Shown here in pieces: positions 33,619 to 45,337 of a stretch of DNA of 64,000 nucleotides. The DNA comes from Anodontia alba (Eukaryota > Mollusca > Bivalvia > Lucinida > Lucinidae), in contig OZ024837.1 of NCBI GenBank assembly GCA_964016985.1, forward strand, positions 36,400,591 through 36,464,590, given 5' to 3'. The translations under genes and the position numbers were made by a program. Below the pieces are notes generated by a model. The model did no database searches. It was given only the letters and a program-made list of their open reading frames with translations, and was not told the origin of the DNA. Positions within the stretch are counted from its first letter, which is position 1, and every line of letters starts with the position of its first letter.

Positions 33619-34289
33619 AAATATGAATGCACTATATAGGGAAAAAATAAGGAAGGGCTGTAACTTGTTAAAATAATATATAGCAAACTTGACGACAGCT
33701 TGCACAACTAAGCTGGAACATTTCATAGTATCTATCATTACTGTAAAATTTCATGCAATTTTTCTACTGGTTTGTAAGGTATTTAAAACACATACAAACA
33801 TCTGAATGTATATTGTATTAGAAACCAGCAAAGGTTGAGAAAAAAAAATCCGAAAAAAAAATCCTGCCGGTAGCATGTTCAACTAAAATATATATGAAAA
33901 CCCTTTTCTGTTTGACATTGATAATCTTCATTAAACAGTCATTCTCTAATGTGGAGAATAATCATAACATGAAAATATTACTAACATAGACGTCTGTCTT
34001 GCTATAAGATGTGTGGATTTCTAATAAAAGATCACCTTTTTGGTCAAAATTTACTTTGAAACCAATGCAAACATATTTATTCCCAATCTTTACTGAATGT
34101 AATGTAAAATATGCAGGGCGTTTAAGAAAATGCTAATTTTATGGCACCTTTGAGATGTCATCAAGATTTCATGAAAAAATCTGAAATTCTATTGCCAATT
34201 TAATTTTAACTGAGGTGAGTTATTGCATATAGTTGAAATGGTGTGAAGGGATATTTTAGAGGGCAGTGTATGATGTGTAATTATATGTA

Positions 34290-34626
34290 CAGTAAAACCT
34301 CAATGGCTCGAACATCTTTGGGAACCTGAAAATTTATTCGAGACATGGGTAGTTCGAGCCAATGAAGGTTAATCATGGCGCCAGGGCATGAAGCGAATGA
34401 CGATAATTTAGGCGTTTTTTCGATCTTCTAGATAATCATGGTATGTTGAATGTACCCGTATGCGGCGATTCTAATGAGTACACTCAGCATACAATGTCAT
34501 GATAAAATAAGAAAATTTCCTTAGATATTTGTTTTCTTGAGCTATCGAAAGAATTTAGTAGGGACTGAAAAACGAGTTTGAATTACCCATGTTAAACGAG
34601 GTGTTTGAGCTACTGTGGTTCGACTG
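34290..34626. mobile_element. pogo/Tigger-like MITE, unit B
   Basis: Begins CAGTAAAACCTCAATGGCTC GAAC and ends GGTTCGACTG, with TA on both sides (34,288-34,289; 34,627-34,628). Inner inverted segments include GTACTCATTAG-type and CATGG(C/T)ATGTTG pieces. It is absent from the matching place in unit A (about 19,730), so it arrived after the duplication. CAGT...ACTG ends with a TA target are typical of the pogo group. Confidence 0.75.
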
Positions 34627-35519
34627 TATATTCTGGGCTTTGGTTTTCTCATGAAGCGAGCACTTCACTATATTGAATGTTGATAAGCCAACGTGGTTTT
34701 GGTTTGCGCAAACTGCAAAGCAGAAAGCTACTCGTGCTTTATATAACGATCCATTGCCTACCAATAAACTATCAGTGAATTATAGGTAACCCTGATGGCA
34801 TTGTCCCCTCGCAATTCTAGGTCGCGCCATGACTTATCGATGAAGAAGGCTGTGTAATTGCTTTACTACTGAATCGTTCTTTTTTTGCGTTGTTGTTTTA
34901 GGTAAACTTGAGCTGCGTTCAGAAGTGCAGAGTGATAGCGAATGTTTTGCCCTGGATTCTTTTACCTAATGACGAACGCCAACAGGAGCAGAGGTCCAGG
35001 GCAAAACAATCGGGAGTATCTTGCACTTCTGAACGCAGCTCTGCTTTTACCGCGAACTTTCTGCGTAGAGTTGCATAAAACTGAGAAAAAAAACTGTAAA
35101 TAATCAAAAGGACAAAAAAAAAAAAAAAAAAAAAAAACAACTTTTAAAGCTTTGTGAATATGGAGAGACAACTGTAGTGCGTTTCTTTTTTTTTGTAATC
35201 ATTAGGTTGAGTGAAAAAGAAAAACAAACAAAAGCATTAGAGTAGTCAGAAACGCAGTTTATAACGGTTTAGGGTGAAAACAAATGAAACCACACAGATG
35301 TCCCTTTGCGTGTTATTGAGTTTTTGTTCACTTATAATGCCATACTAAATACTGTTGTAAAGGCTGAGTCTATTCACTTGCATGAGCACAAAACCCTGTG
35401 CATAGGAATACGATCTCTGTCATCACTCCAGGACTCTTAGTGTATGGAACAGGCATTTGTTATTAAAATTACTTATTAACGTGTAACTGTTTAGTCACTA
35501 ATAGTTTACCGGTTACACC

Positions 35520-35658
35520 GGGTGCGCAAAAAAAAAAAAATAAAAAATAAAAAAAATAAAAAATAAAAAAAAAATAAATAAATAAATAAATAAAAATGAA
35601 CGGCGGGACAGTACGAAACAAGAAGCTTCTCATGATTTTTTTTTTTTTTTTTTTTTTG
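35520..35658. repeat. A-rich and T-rich simple sequence
   Basis: (A)nT and (AAAT)n runs, then a poly-T of about 20, inserted in the block that units A and B carry without them. Confidence 0.85.
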
Positions 35659-35672
35659 CAACGTGTCAAAGG

Positions 35673-36446
35673 TCAGTTTATGCTGGTGTTCCCCAAGGAT
35701 CTGTCCGTGGACCCCTCTTGTTTCTTATTTACGTTAACGACTTATCTGACTCTCTTCTAAGTTTAACATGGCCATTTGCAGATGATAGCTCATTGTTCTG
35801 TTCCGCATCCTCAATTCAAGATTTTGAAGGCATAATTAACCACGATCTGAAAATTTTGTCACCTTGGACAAACCAGTGGTTGATAAATTTCAACTCTCTT
35901 AAAACTGAAGCCCTCTTATTTTTACCTAAAACTGTATGAATACCTCCAAAATATAGAATTCGATGCCATTCCTGTTTCTTTTGTATCAGACCACAGACAT
36001 CTCAGTCTGACATTAAATAATAATGGGTGTTGGAATAAACACATCGAAAATATTGTGAATAATGCCTCCAAAATCGATGGCATTATGCGCAAATTAAAGT
36101 ACGTATTTCACAGAGTCGCTCTTAACTAAATCTACGTTTCCTACGTTTTACCTATATTGGAGTACTCGGCTATAGTTTGGGACAATTGTACCGCCCAGAA
36201 CTTAAACACCCTTGAAAAACTGCAAATCGAAGCAGCCAGGATAGTCACTGGACTAACCAGGTCTGCTCACTAGATAATCTATATGAGGAATGTGGATGGG
36301 TACCATTGTCTGTAAGAAGATATAAACAGAAGGTATCCTTTATGTACAAGACAGTCAATGGTTTCTCTCCCGATTATATTCGAGATATTATTCCTCCTTA
36401 TGTAAGGGAAACTACCCCATACTCACTGAGAAAAAACAATAATCTA
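35673..36446 (+). pseudogene. LINE RT fragment, unit C, 5' part
   Basis: Same LINE as at 20,782: AGVPQGSVRGPLLFLIYVND, PFADDSSLFCSASSIQDFEG, WTNQWLINFNSLKTEALLF, then a frameshift near 35,930, an in-frame stop near 36,127 and PDYIRDIIPPYVRETTPYSL at the end. It is interrupted at 36,446 by a Tc1-type transposon and continues at 38,041. Confidence 0.85.
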
Positions 36447-38040
36447 TACTGAAAGGAAAAAGAAACGCAGGGTAAATTTTATTCCTAAATTTCATTCAAG
36501 TTTGAATAAGTTTGTTAAATATTTTACTTACTATGATTACAAAACGGTACATGTATGGAACAAAAGTTCCAAATTTCATTGGTTTGTGATCAACAAGTCT
36601 CGAGTTATTGAAGTTCATTGGTAGCTACCTCCCAAATCTTGAAATCAAAATCAAACTGAAAATCAATATCGGGTGTGCCCCCCTCTTGCTGCTGTTGTTG
36701 CCCTAATTCTCCTTTGGATAGAGTTAACCAAAGCATTGACAGTTCGGATCGGGATGTTATTCCATTCATCGATCAACGCATTCCTTAGTTGTGCGAGAGT
36801 TGCGGGGGGATTTCGGCGCTTCCTAACCCTTCTGTCCAGCTCATCCCACATGTGCTCTATTGGGGTCAAATCTGGACTGTACGGTGGCCATGCTAATGGT
36901 GCGATGTTATTGTTTGCCAGGAAATCTTGACAAACTCGGGCAACATGTGGTCGGGCATTGTCCTGCTGCAGAATCAGATTACGTTGTTGCACAAGCGGGA
37001 CTGCAACAGGACGCAAGATCTCATCCCTATACCTTACTGCGGTCATATTGCCCGCAACAATAATCAACTGTGATTTTATCCCGTGAGCAATGCCTCCCCA
37101 GACCTTAACGGAGCCACCCCCAAACCGATCCCGTTCGACAACACAGGCGTCGGCAAAGCGTTTTCCGCGACGTCGGTACATACGACGTCGACCATCTGCG
37201 CGATAGAGAGTAAACCTAGACTCGTGCGTAAAAAGAACTCGTCTCCACTGCCTCATCGGAAATAGCCTGGGCGCATGCGCCGTCAACCACGCCATACGAC
37301 GCAACCTACGTGCCTGGGTCAGAGGCAGACCAACGTATGGACGACGAGCTCAAAGACCAATCTCACGCAATCGACTTCCAACAGTCTTCGGAGAAATTTG
37401 TCGATTATGCGTACCTACTGTATAAAGGGCAGTTTCGGTAGCAGTGAGATGACGATTCCGCAAATGTGCCAGACGGATTGTCCTGTCTTGACGTCGCGAC
37501 GTCACGCGTGGACGCCCAGACCGCGGTCGGTCTGCTAAATGCCCTGTCTCCCTTAAACGTCTAACAAGACGTTCAATTGTTGAGACGTTATCCCCAAAAT
37601 GATTGGCAACCTGCTGTTGCCTCTGACCCTGCATCAGCAACGCAATTGCCCTACCCCTCTGAACATCAGTCAATCGTACCATGATTGAAAAAAGTTCAAA
37701 GTAGCGTAAAAATGAAAAGAAAAATCGGTAAAAGAATCGAAGAGCGTTGTGTATCGTTGAAGTGTACCAAATGGTGTGAGGAAATCTTGTGCTGAAGGTT
37801 TAAGCATGCTTGTTTTGCACGAAATTTTGGCTTTCCGTATTGTCCGTGCAATGCACTGTGTAGTGCACGATTGAATGATTTCACACACTGGGTAGATAGC
37901 ACATCGACCAAAGACTCGTATACCCGCGGTTCACATTCACAGGACAATCTGTAAAAGTGTATGGCTATAGTAAACACCGTAAAAAATGGTTAAAATAAGA
38001 AGGAAAAAACTCTACCCTGCGTTTCTTTTTCCTTTCAGTA
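36447..38040 (-). mobile_element. Tc1-type DNA transposon (1,594 bp)
   Basis: Terminal inverted repeats start TACTGAAAGGAAAAAGAAAC and extend about 28 bp. A TA duplication flanks it (36,445-36,446; 38,041-38,042). The empty site is visible in unit B at about 21,537 (AATCTAGTTATT). It contains one transposase gene on the minus strand with two visible lesions. Confidence 0.95.
36663..37682 (-). pseudogene. Tc1-family transposase, near-complete, two lesions
   Basis: A 340-codon frame, the normal Tc1 length, that cut and pasted the element at TA sites. The N-terminal DNA-binding region has two helix-turn-helix segments and a GRPR-type hook (RPRSGRPRVTS, about residues 52-62). The catalytic region has LQQDNARPH and, after 34 residues, SPDLTPIE, giving the DD34E signature; WGG and WNNIP are also present. 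Two changes should disable it: codon 111 (37,350-37,352) is TGA between REIGL and ARRPYVGLPL, where the frame continues unchanged, and codon 153 (37,224-37,226) is His in FTHESRF, where the first catalytic Asp is normally found. Otherwise well preserved, so recently active. Confidence 0.9.
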
Positions 38041-38500
38041 TAGTTATTCCACTTACATGTACTGTCTTCAGTGTCATTGTGGAATTCGCTGGACAGTCTC
38101 TCTAGTTTCAAAAACAGCATCAAAAGCCTGCGTCAAAATAACTCCAAAATCCCTTCGTACTTCCTCAGTGGCGACAGATACTTATCAGTACAACATGCAC
38201 GAATTACAAATAATTACAGTAACTTAAAAGCGATTTATACGAGTATCACAATCATCTCTGCCCAAGCCCCATGTGCATTTGCAACACTGCAGCACATTAC
38301 TTTTTTTTCCATTGTCCGAGTTTTGCTGAAAGCCGCTTAGTTTTGTTCCAAGCCTTCCATCCCTTAAACATGGATAAGATACTTTTTGGAGATGCCAGCA
38401 TTAATAACCATCAGAATTCAATACTTTTTTTCCGCCATACACAATTCTATTAAAGGACCAAGAAGATTCATTGACAACCTATAAGAAATAATGGCAACAG
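38041..38500 (+). pseudogene. LINE RT fragment, unit C, 3' part
   Basis: Continues the interrupted frame: SLWNSLDSLSSFKNSIKSLR, NNSKIPSYFLSGDRYLSVQH, and then a Cys/His stretch (CICNTAAHYFFFHCPSF after a frame change, AESRLVLFQAFHPLNMDKIL). The 3' end is near the AAATAAATAACAACAGCAAC stretch that units B and C share. Confidence 0.8.
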
Positions 38501-39180
38501 CAATAAATAAAATAAATAACAACAGCAACTATCAATAAAAAGGGATTAATCACAAGAGCCTTTTCCTTAAGCCTGTTCATCTGGACTCCTGACTACCCTA
38601 TTTATTTATTTAACATACACGCACGCACACACACGCACACACACTCACACACGCTTACGTATGAAAACACGCAATCACTCGAGCACGCCCCCTCCCCCCC
38701 GCCCCCGCCCCCACACACACTTACATTCTTTTTGATCTTTATGTAAGTATTCTATAACTGTAAATATGTTATTGTTTTTTGTATTATTTAGTTATCATGT
38801 ATGGAGTCAAACGACATCTAGCTTTATAATGCTACTGGGCTACTTGGACATATTCACTAGGAGGCGAATATTGGCGGGAACGGGTTTATGGTAGCAAGCA
38901 GTTAATGCATACTGTGCATAGCTGGATGACTCACGATCGCAGTCAATTTACCTATCTTAATAATCAACCGATTTAACTCGCCTGATGACTCTTCCCAAGT
39001 GGCTGGGTACGACTAAATCGAACGTTTAGTTCAGCTTTCGTCTTGAAAAAGTTTTGAAATTCTATGTTTAATGCCATTGTCATGTGAGTTATAGTGTGTG
39101 TCCTTTTGGCTTTCTGCTTGTAGTGTTTTGATTGTGGTAACGTTGCTTTTAGTGCGTCCTTCTTTCCATTTGGAGTCTTG
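38501..39180. other. Non-coding shared block, unit C
   Basis: Contains (CA)n-rich and C-rich simple sequence at about 38,615-38,715, then the GCATAGCTGGATGACTCACG block. No gene. Confidence 0.55.
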
Positions 39181-41574
39181 TAAGCGCAAAAATGGCAATT
39201 TTAAACGAAAACATAAAACTGTTTTTTCTCTTTTTGATTTAAATATTCTCTTAAATTCTGGACGTCATCAAATGCTTTCTAAACTAGCTTCACTGTCTGT
39301 TTCTTCATTACGTAAGTTAGATGATGAGGCGAATAAATTTTATGATAGAAAACATAATTTGTATGAAGCAGCTCTCCTTACTAGATGTTATACTCAACAT
39401 GCTCTTCGTCCTTACATTGATTCTGAAATTAACCACATTAGACACTTCATCAAAATTCCATTCATTAATAAAGGTATTGAATTCATAGATTTACCTAGCA
39501 TATTTCGAGATAATAATGTTATATCAGCTATACCTTCATATTTCGAAAACACGGAATCTCCTATCATTTGTTATAAATATAACAAACCTATCCGTAATAC
39601 TATACTTAATTTCAATAAATTAGTTTCTGATCTTGATATTGAAACTAGTTCCCCTGATTCTTGAGATTGTAAAGATTCTAAATTTTGTTATCAACCAGCG
39701 GGTCATATTGTCACTGGTAACTTGAAGATTATAACTGATTCACATATCCGTTCAGTTATTTCAAAAGGACCTAAATATAGATTCCCAGCCCACATTGATT
39801 TCAAAAAATGTCGGGAAACATTTGCCAGTGCTTTAAATGAGTATTGTACGCATTGGTGTAAACGAGAGCATGTTGAGTCTAATGCTTTAAATAATTGGAA
39901 ATTAAAGATTTTTAAGATCATTGATGAACGTGTGTTATTTTACTCTAATAATCTTGATCTTCTCCCTCCTAAGCCTAAATTATCTTTGCGATATTTGAAA
40001 CAAGGTATCCAAGAATTTCATAGGAAGTATGTTTTGGCTCCAGCTGATAAAGCTGCTAATAATGTTGTTGTTGTGTGACGACTTTATTATACCAATACTC
40101 TTAAACAAGAACTTGGTAGTACCAAAACATATGAACGGATTTCTACTGACGAGAGATCTATTGTCAATACCCATTCTATCAACATTACTGCTAAGTTTGC
40201 AGTGAGTATTAAAGAAAAGCAAGACAGACTTCCTACGTTATATTGGTTACCGAAACTTCATAAACGACCTTATAAAGCACGTTTCATTGCTAATTCTAGT
40301 TCTTGTACGACTACTGTTTTGTCCAAACTGCTAACTTCATGCCTTACTGCTGTTAAAAAACATTGGATTAGATACTATGATACTGTTTACGAAAGGGACG
40401 GAATTAACTATTTTGGTCAATTAAAAATTCTAATGATGTTCTCAATAAATTTAAATCTAAAAACTTTCAGGCTTCTAAATTGTCTACATATGATTTTTCT
40501 ACACTGTATACTACGTTACCTCATCATCTTATAAAATAAAAACTTATTGATTTAATTAACCGAACGTTTATTCGGGAGAATACCCAATATTTGGCTTGCA
40601 ACGAAGAATGTGCTTTTTTCACTTCTGATGTATATAATAATCACAATTTACGGTCGTGTCAAAAAGTCTGTGATGCCCTTGTTTATCTTTTGGATAATAT
40701 TTTTATTAGATTTGGAACTAAACTTTATAGACAAACTATTGGTATTCCGATGGGAACTAATTGTGCTCCTCTTGTTGCAGATTTGTTTCTTTTTTGTTAT
40801 GAGTGAGATTTCATGAAGTCTCTCTCACGTGAAAATCAGGCTGACATTATTGAGGCTTTCAATTCAACTTCAAGATACCTTGACGTTTTATTAAATATTG
40901 ACAATATGTACTTTGACCAAATGGTGGACCGGATATACCCTACAGAACTCCAATTAAATAGAGCAAATTCTTCCGATACCGAGGCACCTTTTTTGGATTT
41001 GAATCTATGTATATCTAATGGTACAGTTTCCACCAAAATTTATGATAAACGGGACGATTTTGATTTTGATATAGTCAGTTTCCCTTTTCTGGATGGCGAT
41101 GTCCCCCGGCGTACCTCATATGGGGTATACATATCTCAACTTATAAGATTCGCCAGAGCTTCTTCAAATCTTAATGACTTTAACTACCGTAATAAAGCCC
41201 TTACTGCCAAACTTCTTAGGCAGGGCTATCGTTATTTTAAACTTCGTAAGGCGTTTTCGAAATTTTATCGCAGACACAGTGCCTTGTTAGAAAAATATAG
41301 TGTCAGTCTGAAAACACTTCTGCAACAAGGTATATCGGAACCCGAATTTTACGGTGACTTAGTGTACAGATTTAGAAAAATTGTAGGTAAATCTAACTTT
41401 TCGGAGCAATTCAGAAAACTTATTAACCGTTATAAAAGAATTGGCTATAGCCTGGATATTATGCGGCAGACTGCATGCCTAGCTGTCAACCCAATCATTG
41501 TTGATGGCTATGCTTCACTCTTTAATTGCACGACGGCGGTTCGGGCCTCAGACTCAATGACGGCCTCTTCGTAA
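39180..41574 (+). pseudogene. Penelope-like reverse transcriptase, decayed
   Basis: Nearly the whole coding region is present. In order: an N-terminal region (KLDDEANKFYDRKHNLYEAA), YVLAPADKAANNVVVV, LPTLYWLPKLHKRPYKARFI, motif A in STYDFSTLYTTLPHH, motif B in IGIPMGTNCAPLVADLFLF, motif C, and a conserved tail (SEPEFYGDLVYRFRKIVGKS). Stops interrupt it at 39,662 (TGA), 40,076 (TGA), 40,537 (TAA) and 40,804 (TGA), and a one-base loss in the TTTT at about 40,411 shifts the frame. Motif C reads YLDV, whereas the older copy at 11.4 kb has YLDD, so a catalytic Asp is also gone. No GIY-YIG endonuclease domain is seen downstream or upstream. Confidence 0.88.
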
Positions 41575-42165
41575 AACTTTAACCAGTGGGTTGGGGCTTG
41601 AAGATATGTCTTTTGCTTGGCCCGCCGTGGTTCAACTATTGGTTTTCATTTACTCTTGCATACAGTAGAATTAGCCAGGAGTACTCGTCTTTGTTTATTA
41701 TAGTGATTAATTTGATTTTTATGTTTTCGCTTTGATGCATTTACTGAGTTGGGAGCCTTTATGCGAACCGAATTTTTATGTATTTCTGTATTAAGAGTAG
41801 CATCGGGACCCAGGGTGAAGTTAGCTAGCTGTAAAAGTGCTTTAAAACCCCCGGTGGTTTGCTCTACCGACCGTTCTAAGGCGGTGGTCCCGGTGTTGGT
41901 CTTACTCTTTGTTGCTTTGTGGTTTATTCTACGAGGCGATTTGTTGTATGTCTTTCCGTGTGTCATTTTGTTCTTGTGTTTTTCAGTCCTTTTAGTATTG
42001 CGATTATCTCGCTTGGGGAAGAGAGAGCTAATCTTAGTGCTTTTCGTGCGTTTGTTCGGTTTGTGCTTGTTTAGATTGTCGGTTTCCTCTTCCTCTTGGG
42101 GTCTGGGAAGGGCTGCGGTTTGTGATTGTGGCACTCCCTGGACTTTTCTCTTACCTTTTTTGGAC
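39180..42165 (+). mobile_element. Penelope-like element in unit C
   Basis: Unit B has a near-continuous pre-insertion sequence (about 22,555-22,590: CCTTTGGTGTCT then CCGACGGAAGGTGTT). Unit C has CATTTGGAGTCT, 2.99 kb of element, then CCAAGGTGTTGGG. The insert holds the RT gene and a 0.6-kb 3' region ending TGGACTTTTCTCTTACCTTT. Tail-only copies lie at 18,185-18,480, 20,397-20,467 and 24,717-25,165. Confidence 0.8.
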
Positions 42166-42409
42166 CCAAGGTGTTGGGTATTGTATCGATTCCTGATCAT
42201 TGCCTTTCTTTCTATGTACATTACAATGTAGGGGAAGGACCGTAACTAATGTTGTGAGAACTTGTTGCCCGGCCCCTTTGCATCATTTATATGCTATAAA
42301 ATATGATTCAACTTTAAGATGTGCTTTTAAGAGCCTGGTTTCTATTGGTCATTTTTCATTTATGGCTGCATGCAGCAAAAAACATACATGTAGCTGCTTT
42401 AAGAGCCTT

Positions 42410-42415
<6 letters not shown>

Positions 42416-42440
<25 letters not shown>

Positions 42441-45197
42441 GTGAGCTATTGTGATCACTCACCGTCCGTCGTCTTCGTCCGTATGTCCGTCCGTCCGTCC
42501 ACAATCTTTAAACAACATCTCCTTCTAAACCACTATTAGGAATTTGACCAAACTTCACAGGAATGACCCTTGATTGGTCCCCTTTCAAAGTTGTTCAAAT
42601 GGTTTCGGTCCATTGCATATGTAGGTCACATGAGCTAAAATACATTTTTTAACTAAAAACTTAAAAAAAATCTTCTTGTCAGAAACCACTAAACCGATTT
42701 CAATATAATTTGGCAGAAATATTCCTTTGGTAATCCTCTACCAAGATATTCAAGCCATTTAGATTCGTCAAAAAACATGGCCGCCAGGGGGCGGGGCTTA
42801 TTTTCCCTATATATCTATATAGAAAACTTTAAAAAATCTTCTTGTCAGAAACCACTGGACCGATTTCCATATAATTTTGCAGAAATGTTTCTTTGGTAAT
42901 CCTCTACCAAGATTATTCAAGCCATTTGGATTCGTCAAAAAACATGGCCACCAGGGGGCGTGGCTTATTTTCCCTATATATCTATATAGAAAACTTAAAA
43001 AATATTCTTGTCAGAAACGATTAGACTGATTTCCATATAGTTTTGCAGAAATGTTTCTTTGGTGATCATCTACCAAGATTGTTTGAGCCATTCGGATTCG
43101 TCAAAAAACATGGCCGCCAGGGGGGGCGGGGCCTTTAGCCCTATATATCTATATAGAAAATCTTCTTGTCAGAAACTACTGGACCGATTGCAATTTAATT
43201 TGGCAGAAATGTTCCTTTGGTTATCCTGTACCAAGATTGTTCAAGCCATTTGGATTTGTCAAAAAACATAGTCACCAGGGGGCGGGGCCTATTTTCCCTA
43301 TATAGCTATACAGAAAACTTTAAAAAATCTTCTTGTCAGAAACAATGAACCCATTTCATTATAACTTGGCAAACAATGTTTCCTTGGTGACCCTCTAACA
43401 AGATGGTTCAAGTAATCATGATTCTTCAAAAAACATGGCCACTAGGGGTAGGGCTTATTTTCTCTATATATCTATATAGAAAACTTTAAAATCTTCTTGT
43501 CAGAAACCAATGGACCGTTTCATTATAACTTGGCAGGAATGTTTCTTTGGTCACCCTCTACCAAGATTGTTCAAGCCGTCATTCGTCAAAAACTATGGCT
43601 GCTAGGGGGCGGGGCTTATTTTCCCTATATATCTATATAGAAAAGTTGAAAAAATCTTGTCAGAAACCACTCTACTGATTTCAGTATAACTTGGCAGAAA
43701 TGTTTCCTTGGTGACCCTTTACCAAGATTGTTCAAGCCGTCTTGATTTGTCAAAAAACATGGCTGCTAGGGGACGGGGCTTATTTTCCTTGTATATCTGT
43801 ATAGAAAACTTGAAAAAATCTTCTTGTCAGAAACCACTGGACCGATTTTAATATAACTTGGCAGACATGTTTCCTTGGTGACCCTTTACCAAGATTGTTC
43901 AAGCCGTCGTGATTTGTCAAAAAATATGGCTGCTAATGGTGGGGCTTATTTTCCCTATATATCTATATAGAAAACTTTAATGATCTTCTTGTTAGAAACC
44001 ACTGGACTAATTTCAATATTACATTGTAGGAATGTTTCTTATGTTACCCTCTATCAAGGTTGTTCAAGCCGTCATGATTCGTCAAAAAACATGGCCCCCA
44101 GAGGGATGGGGCTTATTTTCCCTATATATCTACATAGAAAACTTTAAAAATCTTAATTTCAGAAACCACTGGACCGATTTTCTATATAACTTGGCCAAAA
44201 TGTTTCCTTGGTGACCCTTTACCAAGATTATTCAAGTAATCGTGATTTGTCCAAAAATATGGCCGCTAGCGGATGAGGGTTATTTTCCCTATATATCTAT
44301 ATAGAAAACTTTAATAATCTTCTTGTTAGAAACCAATGGACCGCTTTCAATATAATTTGGCAGGAATATTTCTTTGGTGGCCCTCTACCAAGGTTGTTCA
44401 AGCTGTCATGATTCGTCAAAAAACATGGCTGCTAGGGGCGGGGCTTATTTACCCTATATATCTATATAAAACACTTTAAAAATCTTCTCATAAGAAACCG
44501 TTCGACCGAATTCAATGTAACTTGGCAGGAATGTTGCTTTGGTGACCTTCTACCAAGATTGTTCAAGCCTTCATGATACGTCAAAAACATGGCCCCTAGC
44601 GGGGCGGGGCTTATTTTCCGTATATATCTGTACAGAAAACTTTGAAATTCTTCTTGTCAAATACCCCCTGTCTGATTTAAGTCTTCCTTTGGTGACACTC
44701 TATCAAGAATTTTCAAGCAATCCTGATTTGTCAAAAAATATGGCTGCTAGGAGGTGGGGCTTATTTTCCCTATATATCTAGATAGAAAACTGAAAATCTT
44801 CTTGTCAGAAACCACTGAACCGATTTCAATTTAGCTTGGCAGAAATGTTCCTTTGGTGACCCTCTACCAAGTTTGTTCAAGCTTTCATGATTCGTCAAAA
44901 AAAAAGGGGTGTTAGGTGGCAGGGCTTTATAGCTATATAAAACACTTTAAAAATCTTTTTGTCGGAAACCACTGGACCAATGTCAATATAACTTGGCAGA
45001 AATGTTCCTTTTGTGACCCTCTTTCAAGATTTAATTCAAATTGTCATGACGCGTTAAAAAACATGGCTGCTGGGCGTGGTGGTTTATGGGGTGCAGGGTT
45101 ATACAATTTAGAGCAGTGAACTTGGCTATAACTTCAACAGTAAGTATGCAAATCTATTTGCTAAGGTGAGCGATATAGGACCATCATGGTCCTCTTG
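42416..45197 (+). mobile_element. Helitron-like non-autonomous element with satellite core
   Basis: 5' end AGCTCACCTGAGCCGAAGGC followed by its complement (TCAAGGTGAGCT) and a CCGTCCGTC-rich stretch. 3' end AAGGTGAGCGATATAGGACC with the hairpin AGGACCATCATGGTCCT, then CTTG. The core has about 15 monomers of about 175 bp (TCTTCTTGTCAGAAACCACT, GGCAGAAATGTTTCCTTGGT, ACCAAGATTGTTCAAGCC, GGGGCGGGGCTTATTTTCCC, TATATATCTATATAGAAAAC). Paralogous empty sites at 1,763 and 2,373 (GAGCCTTTTTTCTTATGGTC) show that it sits in a T run with no other duplication. No proteins encoded; DNA-rolling-circle movement in trans is inference. Confidence 0.75.
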
Positions 45198-45337
45198 TTT
45201 TTCTTATGGTCACATTTCATCAAGCAATCGCCTTTTGGTGTTAGCCACTGCCAGGGGCGGATCCAGGATGATTTCTGAGGGGGTTCGATTTGATATTATC
45301 GTACTTACTGTATGTATTCGGGAGGACAGACCTGAAC

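Larger units (their letters stand above)
19801..34690. repeat. Segmental duplication unit B
   Basis: Begins like unit A position 1 and ends where unit C restarts with the same block. It keeps only the terminal C1q exon (23,361-23,684). About 24,500-31,890, where exons 1 and 2 would be expected, is filled by an inverted Penelope-like tail, a cluster of satellite-core elements and a TIR transposon. Homology with units A and C resumes at about 31,888. Confidence 0.75.

Noticed and set aside
35469..35669. Phe/Lys-rich frame at 35.5 kb
   Set aside because: Product of A-rich and T-rich simple sequence.
37670..37977. Second gene inside the Tc1 element
   Set aside because: It lies between the transposase start and the TIR, with no recognisable domain; Tc1 elements normally carry only the transposase.
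39662..40806. UGA recoding (selenocysteine or readthrough) in the Penelope-like gene and the Tc1 transposase
   Set aside because: A TAA stop, a frameshift and active-site changes occur as well, and several TGA codons are explained by CGA or TGG decay; simple pseudogene ageing suffices.
42416..45197. CRISPR-like array in the regular repeats
   Set aside because: Monomers are about 175 bp with no unique spacers, in a eukaryotic context; it is a satellite core.
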